The notes under the pieces are model-generated. The model was not told the DNA's origin, ran no database searches, and saw only the letters and a list, made by a program, of their open reading frames with translations. From Sulfurovum sp. (lineage in GTDB: Bacteria; Campylobacterota; Campylobacteria; Campylobacterales; Sulfurovaceae), in NCBI GenBank assembly GCA_027038155.1, contig JALVXW010000326.1, forward strand, positions 1-24,059: a stretch of 24,059 nt of DNA. Direction: 5' to 3'. Position 1 is the stretch's first letter, and each line of letters begins with the position of its first letter. Of this stretch, positions 1 to 6,209 are shown one piece after another. The position numbers and the translations under genes were made by a program.

Positions 1-151
1 AGAGATGAAAAGTTCATGCATCGCCCCCGAAGCAGGAGAGACCGAAGCAGCCAAAGAGAAAGACCCCTCAACGCTCCTTGAAGAACCTATGATCAAAGAG
101 GCTATTGCCCTTTTTGACCCTAAAAAGGTGAGGATAAAGAGGAAGAGTTAA
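1..151 (+). CDS. 3' end of an unidentified gene, possibly DNA polymerase III gamma/tau subunit
   Basis: An open frame enters from the left edge (first full codon at 2) and ends at TAA 149-151. It encodes about 49 residues. The last stretch, LEEPMIKEAIALFDPKKV followed by a basic tail, resembles from memory the C-terminal tail of epsilonproteobacterial DnaX proteins (a 'plus-EA-LF-P-K-V' pattern). The preceding part is Glu/Ala/Lys-rich and looks like a linker. The assignment rests on this short tail only. A competing frame over the same bases stops earlier and is Arg/Ser-rich, which makes it less protein-like. No neighbour supports or contradicts the call. Confidence 0.4.
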   Translation, partial: EMKSSCIAPEAGETEAAKEKDPSTLLEEPMIKEAIALFDPKKVRIKRKS

Positions 152-199
152 AATCTCCTAGTGTTGCTAGTGTTGATAGAACTACCTTTTTTAGCTCTA

Positions 200-211
200 T
201 CTTGATATAAT
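200..211 (+). promoter_or_regulatory. Orphan sigma70-type -10 region
   Basis: TATAAT at 206-211 is preceded by CTTGA, in the T/A-rich setting typical of Campylobacterota promoters, where the -35 is weak. It points rightwards, but no plus-strand gene follows before the MITE that begins at 258. Either the promoter has lost its gene or the match is chance in AT-rich DNA. Confidence 0.3.
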
Positions 212-257
212 GTCTCTCTTCAGGACTAAAATGTTTGTATGACATTTTTACCCCTTA

Positions 258-523
258 TTACCCCACTAAGTAAATACCCAAATTTTTGATGCTGTGATTT
301 CGTTCATAATCAAGGCAGATTTTTGAAGGACTCGCCTTAGCGAATTCAAGAAAATCTAACGCAGAGTATGGGCGAAAGCACTGCACCCTTCGGGAAGAGT
401 GAGAGAAGGCAACCTGCAAGCAAAAAAATCTTTGAATTAACCAGTTAGTCCTACAGCTTTTTTCACTCACATCTTACCTCCTCTCACTCTTTCAAAAGTT
501 TGGGTATTTACTTAGTGGGGTAA
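258..523 (-). mobile_element. MITE-like element, copy 1 (266 bp, TA target duplication)
   Basis: The ends are near-perfect terminal inverted repeats of about 31 bp. The outer 25 bases begin TTACCCCACTAAG and run on through TAAATACCCAAA; one mismatch follows, then TTTTGA. The element is flanked by TA on both sides. The interior encodes no transposase: the one open frame, 70 codons, has no recognisable domain and reads across a terminal repeat. I compared it by eye with the reverse complement of 3613-3878 and saw no difference. TA duplication and a short non-coding body suit a MITE mobilised by an IS630/Tc1-mariner type transposase; the family is inferred from the TA alone. Positions 524-711, between this element and the next gene, hold nothing I can identify. 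Confidence 0.85.
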
Positions 524-711
524 TAACTTTAGTAGTTGATTGTTTTTGGGTATCTTAGTCTTGTTGACTTAAAATACTACAATCAATTTTTGGTTAAGGT
601 ATTCGCTTGGTATACGAATTCGCCGGAAGAAAATTTTCAAGAAAAAGCCTAAATATCGCAAGTATAACCTTGTTAGTTCTACGATTTGTTGTGCCTGATA
701 CTACTTAAAAG

Positions 712-1050
712 TTAATTATCTCTAATTTGCTTTGTAACAAACTTATCAACTTCTTTTTCAGTTACATTTGTTAATTTACTTTTATCGTAAATATATAATA
801 AATGTAATTCATTTTTGACTACTGCTAAATAACTAATTAGCCTATATCCAGCACTTTTTCCTTTATTTTTATCACTATTTACAATTCTAACTTTAAATAT
901 ATTTGATTTTAGTTCTATTCCTAAATCTTCTTGTATTTTAATAGATTTTAGATAGTTTTTAATATCTGTTTCTATATTTTTATAATTTTTTGATAATTTC
1001 TTAACAGATTTTTTATATAAATCTTGTTCAACTACTGTATATTTATACAT
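712..1050 (-). CDS. RelE/ParE-family toxin (type II toxin-antitoxin)
   Basis: A 112-residue protein. Residues about 50-90, containing FKVRIVNSDKNKGKSAGYR and then a hydrophobic strand and LLYIYDKS, match the pattern of small RelE-like toxins (KIRL.NSD..KGKSGGYR..YY, then L.IYSKS). Such toxins usually act as ribosome-dependent or free mRNA endonucleases. The Arg/Tyr of the GYR motif and the Tyr-Asp-Lys-Ser segment are in the expected places. The ATG lies within the last codons of the upstream ORF (8-bp overlap), so the two are translationally coupled with the partner first, the usual antitoxin-toxin order. The gene is very AT-rich compared with the core genes to its right, which suits an acquired module. 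It appears intact. Confidence 0.75.
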   Translation of the reverse strand: MYKYTVVEQDLYKKSVKKLSKNYKNIETDIKNYLKSIKIQEDLGIELKSNIFKVRIVNSDKNKGKSAGYRLISYLAVVKNELHLLYIYDKSKLTNVTEKEVDKFVTKQIRDN

Positions 1051-1273
1051 CTTGAATAGTTACGATTGTTGAAGTTTTATGACCTAACCCACTTTTTGCA
1101 TCTTTTAAAGTTTGACCCAACATTGATAAATCATTTAAAACTTCATCATCATAGGTAGTTTTTTTATCCTCAATGACCCTATAGTCATTTATCATATTAT
1201 CTTGTTTAAATAAATTTAATAATTCTAAAAAAATAGCTGATTTCATACTATTTACATCAATTTGAAGTTGCAT
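1043..1273 (-). CDS. Probable antitoxin partner of the RelE-like toxin (family not recognised)
   Basis: A 76-residue protein lying immediately upstream of the RelE-like gene and overlapping it by 8 bp. A ribosome binding site (AAGGG) precedes the ATG. The N-terminal half is predicted helical (MKSAIFLELLNLFKQ); the middle is charged; the C-terminus is Ser/Thr-rich. I see no helix-turn-helix, ribbon-helix-helix, AbrB or Phd pattern, so the antitoxin role rests on position alone. Alternatives are a non-DNA-binding neutralising peptide, or the remnant of a longer antitoxin. Confidence 0.6.
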   Translation of the reverse strand: MQLQIDVNSMKSAIFLELLNLFKQDNMINDYRVIEDKKTTYDDEVLNDLSMLGQTLKDAKSGLGHKTSTIVTIQDV

Positions 1274-1296
1274 TTTTATTCCCTTCGCAATATCTA

Positions 1297-1310
1297 ATCA
1301 ATCTATTATA
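1297..1310 (-). promoter_or_regulatory. Probable -10 of the RelE-module promoter
   Basis: Reading leftwards, GATATAAT (TATAAT at 1310-1305) lies about 31 bp ahead of the antitoxin ATG and upstream of its AAGGG ribosome binding site. The region further upstream is T-rich with no clear -35, as is common in Campylobacterota. No dyad that could be an autoregulatory operator was obvious. Confidence 0.45.
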
Positions 1311-1389
1311 TCTTTTAATTGATAATATTTTAGTTAAATGATAGTGGTTGTCCATCAGCACATAGGCATATGGGAACCTCTAATAATAG

Positions 1390-1584
1390 GTGATAGGTAG
1401 TCGTGTTGTTTATTTTGATTCTCATTTGAGTTCAAATGCTAGAATATATCTTTCAATATTATATTTTTTTATTTTTGCAATATCTAGTTTATTGAGTGTA
1501 TTTATTTACAAGGGAAAAAACAAATTATTAAAAATATTTTTAAGTTTATATTTTTTATTTATTTTACTTATTATTTTAAGATAG
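1390..1584 (+). CDS. Small hydrophobic protein with two predicted membrane segments, doubtful
   Basis: Begins with GTG and encodes 64 residues. Residues about 18-39 (YLSILYFFIFAISSLLSVFI) and about 48-63 (IFLSLYFLFILLIIL) are strongly hydrophobic. They are separated by a short basic loop, YKGKNKLLK, so a two-helix membrane hairpin is plausible. No good ribosome binding site is seen, and the very AT-rich composition can produce such frames by chance. No family is recognised. It sits between two toxin-antitoxin modules. A toxin role would be speculation. Confidence 0.3.
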   Translation: MIGSRVVYFDSHLSSNARIYLSILYFFIFAISSLLSVFIYKGKNKLLKIFLSLYFLFILLIILR

Positions 1585-1645
1585 AAGTGCCGTAGTCAAC
1601 TATACTACAACCAAAATAACACAAAATAACTCACTCCCATAACTC

Positions 1646-1710
1646 GCTCCCATCGCTCCTGCGTGGGAGTGTATATGAGAGATAAAAATGGAATAAAAAA
1701 TAAAAATTCT
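1646..1710 (+). repeat. Island intergenic repeat, copy A
   Basis: First of three direct copies (others at 2591 and 3241). Shared core: CTCCCATCGCTCCTGCG, then TGGGAGTGTATATGAGAGAT, then ATGGAATAA and, in A and B, AAATAAAAATTCT. CTCCCA and TGGGAG can form a short hairpin around TCGCTCCTGCG. A partial extra copy of the left arm (CTCACTCCCAT) lies just before it. Copy A lies upstream of the UPF0175/PIN module. Confidence 0.85.
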
Positions 1711-1759
1711 AGTATACACTAAGTGTCAGAAACGAGTAAGATTTTAAATAAAAAAACGA

Positions 1760-1786
1760 TATACTATCAAAAGTAAGTATAAAGGA
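1760..1786 (+). promoter_or_regulatory. Probable -10 and ribosome binding site of the UPF0175/PIN module
   Basis: TATACT at 1760-1765 and AAAGGA at 1781-1786 precede the ATG at 1793. The stretch ATACTATCAAAAGTAAG here closely resembles ATACAATCAAAGGTAAG (about 2715-2731) in front of the DUF4258 module, so the two modules share leader sequence as well as the upstream repeat. No -35 is obvious. Confidence 0.4.
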
Positions 1787-1792
1787 TTAACC

Positions 1793-2116
1793 ATGCAGAC
1801 AATAGGTATAAAAGATTTACAAATAAACCCTGCCATATTAACAAAAGCATTAGAAGCACAAGAGTATACTCTAATTACAAAAAGAAGTAAACCTGTGGGG
1901 ATTGCTCTTGCTTTTGATGATAAGATAGTAACACAAGGGCTAAAGACAGCTCTAATGATAGATGCTTATAAAAAATCTTTATTAAGTTTAGGTCAGTTAT
2001 CTAAAACCCTAAATATCTCCAAAAAAGAGACAATGAAAATGCTTTCGCTTATGGGTATTGATGTGATAGATTATGATTTTAAAGATGAACTAAAAGATTT
2101 GGACAGCTTTTTATGA
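1793..2116 (+). CDS. UPF0175-family antitoxin
   Basis: A 107-residue protein. Residues 1-45 (IKDLQINPAILTKALE..., ITKRSKPVGIAL) look like a Phd-type antitoxin fold with the typical 'K.G.P.G' strand. Residues about 55-95 (SLGQLSKTLNISKKETMKML, then LMGIDVIDYD) match the UPF0175 helix-turn-helix ending 'GI...YD'. Such proteins pair with DUF3368 PIN toxins, repressing their operon and blocking the nuclease. The ATG follows AAAGGA by 6 bases. The stop overlaps the next start by 4 bp (ATGA), indicating translational coupling. Upstream are the repeat and the probable promoter. The role is inferred from family and context. Confidence 0.75.
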   Translation: MQTIGIKDLQINPAILTKALEAQEYTLITKRSKPVGIALAFDDKIVTQGLKTALMIDAYKKSLLSLGQLSKTLNISKKETMKMLSLMGIDVIDYDFKDELKDLDSFL

Positions 2117-2568
2117 TTATCTCTGATAGTACGGCACTTATTGTTTTGTTTGACTTAGATAGAGTTGAACTTTTGGAAAATCTCTTTGAGGTAGTCTATA
2201 TTACACCCATTGTATTAGAGGAGATAAGTTTTAAATATCCTGTAGTTTTACCACCTTTTATAAAGGTTGAAAAGTTAAACGATAGTGAGCTTTTTAACTC
2301 TTTAAAAATACATCTTGACCTTGGAGAGTCAGAAGCCATTGCTTTAGCAAAAGAGAAAAATCTCTCTCTTATAATAGATGAAAAAAAAGGTAGAAAGATA
2401 GCAAAAACAATGGGCCTAAAAGTTATTGGTCTTTTAGGTGTAGTCTATCTAAATGCTAAAAAAGGTTTTTTGACAAAAAGAGAGGCTAGTGAGTTTATGG
2501 AGAGTGCCATTGAGAATGGTTATAGAATCTCTAAAAAGATGGTTAATGATGTTTTAGATGAGTTATAA
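2113..2568 (+). CDS. DUF3368-type PIN-domain toxin (ribonuclease)
   Basis: A 151-residue protein. ISDSTALI at the N-terminus gives the first PIN acidic residue (D5). E36/E37 in IVLEEI is a probable second. LGESEAIALAK (E74) and LIIDEKKGRKIAK (D89) carry the remaining metal-binding acids. The downstream VIGLLGVVYLNAKKGFLTK is the conserved DUF3368 segment. The family comprises VapC-like RNases, which cut RNA when free of their antitoxin. All expected acids are present and the length is normal, so the gene looks functional. It is coupled to the UPF0175 gene by a 4-bp overlap. Confidence 0.78.
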   Translation: MIISDSTALIVLFDLDRVELLENLFEVVYITPIVLEEISFKYPVVLPPFIKVEKLNDSELFNSLKIHLDLGESEAIALAKEKNLSLIIDEKKGRKIAKTMGLKVIGLLGVVYLNAKKGFLTKREASEFMESAIENGYRISKKMVNDVLDEL

Positions 2569-2590
2569 AAGATGAAGATAAAATTCCCTC

Positions 2591-2655
2591 ACTCCCATCG
2601 CTCCTGCGTGGGAGTGTATATGAGAGATTAGGATGGAATAAGAAATAAAAATTCT
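2591..2655 (+). repeat. Island intergenic repeat, copy B
   Basis: Second copy of the direct repeat, starting ACTCCCATCGCTCC and ending AAATAAAAATTCT. It is nearly identical to copy A from the hairpin through ATGGAATAA. It begins 22 bp after the PIN gene stop and lies upstream of the DUF4258 module. A short ACGAG motif follows it, as it also does some 20 bp beyond copy A. Confidence 0.85.
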
Positions 2656-2732
2656 CGTAACGAGCAGTACGAACTAAATTTAGGTTTTACTGTGATACAA
2701 TAAATAAAAACTAATACAATCAAAGGTAAGTT

Positions 2733-3005
2733 TTGGAATACATCTATAGACTTCATGCTATTGAGCGAATGTTTCAACGAGATATTAGCGAAAAACAAGT
2801 AGAAGAAGTAATTGAAAATGGTGAGATTATAGAGTCTTATATTGATGACAAACCCTATCCATCTTTTTTAACTTTAGGATACGTTGATGGTATAGCACTT
2901 CATGTTGTTTATGCAAAAGATGAAGAGGGTAATATTATTGTTATTACTGCCTATAAACCAAATTTGATTAAATGGCAAGAAGATTTAAAAACAAGAAAGG
3001 ACTAA
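2733..3005 (+). CDS. DUF4258 protein, probable toxin of a DUF4258/YgiT module
   Basis: A 90-residue protein starting at TTG, 6 bases after AAAGG. The N-terminal YRLHAIERMFQRDISEKQVEEVIENGEII is the standard DUF4258 start (H.., ERM.QR.I). It is followed by a strand-rich region ending VITAYKPNLIKWQEDL, the family's conserved 'VITVY.P....W'. These proteins have a RelE/BrnT-like fold and are commonly encoded just ahead of a YgiT-type zinc-finger protein, as here (1-bp gap). Toxicity is inferred from the family and pairing. The order is toxin first, as in mqsRA and higBA, the reverse of the two modules to its left. Confidence 0.72.
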   Translation: MEYIYRLHAIERMFQRDISEKQVEEVIENGEIIESYIDDKPYPSFLTLGYVDGIALHVVYAKDEEGNIIVITAYKPNLIKWQEDLKTRKD

Positions 3006-3006
3006 A

Positions 3007-3240
3007 ATGAAATGTACAATTTGTAAACATGGTGAAACCATTGATGGCTTTACAACCATTACTTTAGAGAAAAATGGGGCAACCATTGTTTTTCAACATG
3101 TTCCTGCATTGGTTTGTGATAATTGTGGTGAAAAATATGTTAAAGGAGAGGTTACTTCTGCTATTTTGCAAAAAGGTCGAGAGATTGTAGCAAATGGTGT
3201 TAAAGTAGATATTCGTGATTATCAATTGAATGTAGCTTAA
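3007..3240 (+). CDS. YgiT-type zinc-finger protein, probable antitoxin
   Basis: A 77-residue protein with two CxxC pairs, C3/C6 (MKCTICKHG) and C37/C40 (LVCDNCGEKY). This spacing is typical of the zinc-binding N-terminal domain of MqsA/YgiT proteins. The C-terminal DNA-binding domain of full MqsA is absent, which is normal for the short form that pairs with DUF4258 toxins. It starts one base after the upstream stop, with AAAGGA inside the end of the preceding gene. Its stop abuts repeat copy C directly. Confidence 0.75.
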   Translation: MKCTICKHGETIDGFTTITLEKNGATIVFQHVPALVCDNCGEKYVKGEVTSAILQKGREIVANGVKVDIRDYQLNVA

Positions 3241-3304
3241 CTCCCTTCCATCACTCCTGCGTTGGAGTGTATATGAGAGATTAAGATGGAATAAAAAAGA
3301 AAAA
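3241..3304 (+). repeat. Island intergenic repeat, copy C (diverged)
   Basis: Third copy of the direct repeat. It keeps CTCCTGCG, GGAGTGTATATGAGAGATT and ATGGAATAA but has several substitutions in the left arm (TTCCATCACTCC), where a CACTCC/GGAGTG pairing can replace the original stem. It lies between the YgiT stop and the decayed substrate-binding-protein gene, so each copy stands at the left of a new module or gene. Confidence 0.75.
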
Positions 3305-4145
3305 ATGAAACTAAAAAAAACTAATAATTCTATCCCTTATCATACTCTTTATCTCTTGCTCCAAAAAAGAGAGCAATAATCAACTCATTATCTACACCTC
3401 CATAGACCAAATATTCTCCTCTAAAATCATAAAAGAGTTCAAACAAAAAAGTGGCATAGATGTAAAAGTTCTCTACGATACAGAAGCCTCAAGAGCTCTA
3501 GGATTAGAAAAAAGACTACTAGCAGAAAAAAACACCCAAGAGCAGATATTTTTTGGAACTCGGAGTTTATGCGAATGGCTAGACTTGATAAGGCAGGACT
3601 ATTTGCTAGTTATTACCCCACTAAGTAAATACCCAAACTTTTGAAAGAGTGAGAGGAGGTAAGATGTGAGTGAAAAAAGCTGTAGGACTAACTGGTTAAT
3701 TCAAAGATTTTTTTGCTTGCAGGTTGCCTTCTCTCACTCTTCCCGAAGGGTGCAGTGCTTTCGCCCATACTCTGCGTTAGATTTTCTTGAATTCGCTAAG
3801 GCGAGTCCTTCAAAAATCTGCCTTGATTATGAACGAAATCACAGCATCAAAAATTTGGGTATTTACTTAGTGGGGTAATATAAAAAAGAGAACCTACACT
3901 ACACAAAAGAGTACTACTACTCCAAAGAGCATAAGTGGCATGGAGCGGGGATTAGAAGTCGTGTTTTTGTAGTCAATAAAAATTTGATGAAAAAAGAGGA
4001 GTACCCTACCAAATTAGAAGATTTAACCAACCCAAAATATAGAGGAAAAGTAGCTATCTCTCTGCCCTATATGGGAACAGCCTCTACACATTTTTCGGCA
4101 CTTTATCTTAAGTTGGGAGCAGAGAAGTTTAGAGCATTTATCTAG
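3305..4145 (+). pseudogene. Decayed iron-type ABC transporter substrate-binding lipoprotein, interrupted by MITE copy 2
   Basis: Reading three pieces together gives a recognisable FbpA/FutA-like periplasmic protein. It has a lipobox-like leader (LIILFISCSKKES), then LIIYTSIDQIFSSKIIKEF, YDTEASRALGLEKRLLAEK, PRADIFWNSEFMRMARLDK and, after the MITE, HGAGIRSRVFVVNKN and TNPKYRGKVAISLPYMGTA. The lesions are an apparent extra A in the A8 run at about 3313-3320, a one-base shift near 3530 (before CCAAGAGCAGAT), the 266-bp MITE after codons GCT AGT TA(T), and truncation at TAG 4143-4145, near the middle of the normal protein. No permease or ATPase gene remains nearby. The frameshifts could be sequencing errors; the MITE and the truncation are not. 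Confidence 0.85.
3613..3878 (+). mobile_element. MITE-like element, copy 2 (266 bp), inserted in the substrate-binding-protein gene
   Basis: Same element as 258-523 in opposite orientation, with the same terminal inverted repeats and the same interior as far as I can compare by eye. Flanks are GCTAGT-TA on the left and TA-TAAAAAAGAG on the right. Removing the element and one TA restores GCTAGTTATAAAAAAGAG, which reads in frame as Ala-Ser-Tyr-Lys-Lys-Glu through the host gene. The insertion boundary and the TA duplication are therefore directly visible. No transposase is present in the window. Confidence 0.92.
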
Positions 4146-4215
4146 TATGAATTTCACTTATCTCTTTTCTAAGTGTTGCTAATTTTTTTGCATAAGCTGA
4201 AATCGTATTATTCAT
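4138..4215 (-). CDS. 25-codon ORF after ymdB, probably a truncated gene start
   Basis: Six bases after the ymdB stop, an ATG begins MNNTISAYAKKLATLRKEIS and ends at TAA 4140-4138 after 25 residues. It looks like an amphipathic helix. The stop falls within a few bases of the point where the plus-strand pseudogene is cut off (4143-4145), so it may be the 5' remnant of a longer gene broken at the same junction. It could also be a meaningless short frame. No family is recognised. Confidence 0.3.
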   Translation of the reverse strand: MNNTISAYAKKLATLRKEISEIHTR

Positions 4216-4221
4216 CTCAAA

Positions 4222-5031
4222 TTACTCCATCCATGCCTTAGTTACAATCTTAGGCTTATCATCGTGTATTTTAATCTTTTCAGCCCCTACACAACGTCCT
4301 TCATTATCTAATTCAAATACAAGCATTTGAAAGATGGCTTTACACGTATCTGGCACATCATAATGCCCTCCGAAAGAAGTTAAAAAACGTCGCATAGGTA
4401 CTTCATCATCCATGCCTATCACACCATCACGACACCCTGTAAGCCCTACGTCAGTCACATAACAACACCCCTCAACTACCTGAAGGTCATCTGTGGCTAC
4501 ATGTGTATGTGTGCCTAGTATGGCTGAGACATCATTTTTTAGCATTTGGCGTAAGGCATTTTTTTCAGAACTTGCCTCTGCATGTATGTCGATGATAATA
4601 TGTTTTACATGTTGTGCTTTAAGCTTTTTTACCTCTTCTACTATCATCGTAAAAGGGTTATCTACCATAGGCATTGTGTAGTGCCCCATAAGGTTGATAA
4701 TGGCTAGTTTATACCCTAACAGTGTTGTGCGATACACCCCCTTGCCTGCTGTCTCTTTAGGGTAATTGATAGGACGGATAAGCGGATATTTGTCAAACAT
4801 CTCAAGTATCTCTTTTTTATCAAAAGAGTGGTTTCCACCTGTCATCATATCGACCCCATAACCAAGCAGTTCTACACAGTTTTTTTCAGTCAATCCAAAA
4901 CCATGTGAGGCATTTTCATAGTTGGCAATAGTAAAGTCAATAAAGTGTTCTTGCTGTAGCCTTTTGAGGTGTCGCTTGAGCATCAATCTGCCAGGTTTAC
5001 CTACAATGTCTCCAATAAAAGCGATTTTCAT
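4222..5031 (-). CDS. ymdB: TIGR00282/YmdB-family metallophosphoesterase
   Basis: A 269-residue protein of normal family length. The dinuclear metal site motifs are present: IAFIGDIVGKPGR at the N-terminus (Asp8), IANYENASHG, MTGGNHSFDKKEI, IIDIHAEASSEK and ILGTHTHVATDD. Bacillus YmdB is a cyclic-nucleotide phosphodiesterase affecting motility and biofilm; the substrate here is unknown. It is the last intact gene of the long minus-strand run and follows fabH across a REPIN-like element, so it may be transcribed separately or by readthrough. Confidence 0.9.
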   Translation of the reverse strand: MKIAFIGDIVGKPGRLMLKRHLKRLQQEHFIDFTIANYENASHGFGLTEKNCVELLGYGVDMMTGGNHSFDKKEILEMFDKYPLIRPINYPKETAGKGVYRTTLLGYKLAIINLMGHYTMPMVDNPFTMIVEEVKKLKAQHVKHIIIDIHAEASSEKNALRQMLKNDVSAILGTHTHVATDDLQVVEGCCYVTDVGLTGCRDGVIGMDDEVPMRRFLTSFGGHYDVPDTCKAIFQMLVFELDNEGRCVGAEKIKIHDDKPKIVTKAWME

Positions 5032-5041
5032 TTTACCACCC

Positions 5042-5128
5042 GTAGGGGGCGATTGCTATCGCACCAACAATATAATTCAATATCAATCATAAGTGATTAG
5101 TGGTAGTAGGCAAGAATGCCCACCCTAC
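5042..5128. repeat. REPIN-like inverted pair between fabH and ymdB
   Basis: The outer ends are GTAG (5042-5045) and CTAC (5125-5128). The left unit is GTAG, GGGGCGAT, loop TGCT, ATCGCACC, with one stem mismatch. The right unit, read on the minus strand, is GTAG, GGTGGGCA, loop TTCT, TGCCTAC with one G-T pair. The final CTA (5125-5127) is the fabH stop codon TAG on the minus strand. This fits paired REP units that begin with a GTAG tetranucleotide. RNA from either strand would fold, so the pair may also act as a terminator or stabiliser. Confidence 0.7.
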
Positions 5129-6132
5129 TTTGCTTTCCCAGCAAACGGCAACAAAGCAGAAGCCCAAGTAAGCCCTCCACCAAAAGTATCAAGCAACATT
5201 AGCTCACCATTTTGAAGCCTACCAGACTCCCAAATATCGTTAATCGCCATAGGGATGGAAGCCGCTGAAGTGTTACCATATTTACCAACAGTAAGCACCA
5301 CCTGCTCCTCTGTCATCTTTAAGGCATCTCCTACTGCTTTAATAATACGATAGTTCGCTTGATGAGGGATAAAATGTGGAATATCCTCAGCATTTATCTC
5401 ATTTTTAGCCAATATCTCTTTAACATCTTTTGTAAGTGTTTTGACTGCAAGTTTAAAGGTTTCATTCCCTTTCATCTGAACAAAATTAAGTCCTTCATCT
5501 AGCACCTTTTGACTCACGGGGTTTACACTTCCTGGGGCAGGAGTGACTAAAAAGTCTGCGTAGGAGCCATCTGCTGAGGCATGCACATCCACAAATGCCT
5601 CTTTTTTCTCACTTGTTGCGGAGATAATCGCAGCACCAGCACCGTCACCAAACAAAATACAGGTACTTCTGTCTGTATAATCTACAATGGATGAAAACTT
5701 CTCTGCTCCAACAATGAGTACATTTTTTTTCATACCAGACTCAATAAATGCTTTTGCTACGGAGAGTAGATAGACAAAACCACTACATGCAGCTGAAATA
5801 TCAAATGCCTGTACATTGGTAATACCCAATTTATCGGAGATAATACAAGCTGTTGAAGGCATATTGAAATAGTCTGGAGTTACTGTAGCACAAAGTACCA
5901 AATCAATCTCTTCTTTCTCTATACCTGCACGCTCAATTGCCAATATGGCGGCCTTGGCACCCATGTCACTTGTTGCTTCATCCTCTGCTGCGATATGACG
6001 CTCTTTAATCCCTGTTCGTTTAAGTATCCACTCATCTGTTGTATCTACCATTTTTTCAAGATCTGCATTGTTTAAAATCTTCTCGGGTACATAAGCACCT
6101 ATTGATTTAAATGAAGCATAAATTTGTGACAT
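5125..6132 (-). CDS. fabH: Beta-ketoacyl-ACP synthase III
   Basis: A 335-residue condensing enzyme that starts fatty-acid synthesis by joining acetyl-CoA to malonyl-ACP. The catalytic triad is visible: C116 in DISAACSGFVY, H257 in IPHQANYRI and N287 in KYGNTSAAS. TDEWILKRTGIKERH and FGDGAGAAI are also typical. It lies 77 bp after plsX, in the usual rpmF-plsX-fabH order. Its TAG stop comes from the GTAG end of the adjoining REPIN-like element, so the exact C-terminus (FAGKAK) may have been set by that element's arrival. Confidence 0.96.
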   Translation of the reverse strand: MSQIYASFKSIGAYVPEKILNNADLEKMVDTTDEWILKRTGIKERHIAAEDEATSDMGAKAAILAIERAGIEKEEIDLVLCATVTPDYFNMPSTACIISDKLGITNVQAFDISAACSGFVYLLSVAKAFIESGMKKNVLIVGAEKFSSIVDYTDRSTCILFGDGAGAAIISATSEKKEAFVDVHASADGSYADFLVTPAPGSVNPVSQKVLDEGLNFVQMKGNETFKLAVKTLTKDVKEILAKNEINAEDIPHFIPHQANYRIIKAVGDALKMTEEQVVLTVGKYGNTSAASIPMAINDIWESGRLQNGELMLLDTFGGGLTWASALLPFAGKAK

Positions 6133-6209
6133 AGTTATCCTTAAAACATTGATTAAATTTATTTTACCATAAATTTTATAGGTAACTTCTAAAAGAGGAG
6201 AGGTAAATA

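Noticed and set aside
258..470. 70-codon frame, repeated at 3666-3878
   Set aside because: It is internal to the MITE, starts with a non-ATG codon and reads through a terminal inverted repeat. It has no domain. It appears twice only because the element does.
1646..3304. Integron-type cassette array
   Set aside because: The repeats lack the paired core sites and variable-length stem of attC, and no integrase gene is seen. A simple direct-repeat explanation is enough.
1646..3304. CRISPR array
   Set aside because: The copies are separated by whole genes, not by uniform short spacers, and no cas gene is present.
3305..3612. Frameshifts in the substrate-binding-protein remnant as programmed slippage
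   Set aside because: One lies in an A8 run, where slippage or sequencing error is possible. The gene is also interrupted by a MITE and truncated, so ordinary decay is the simpler account.
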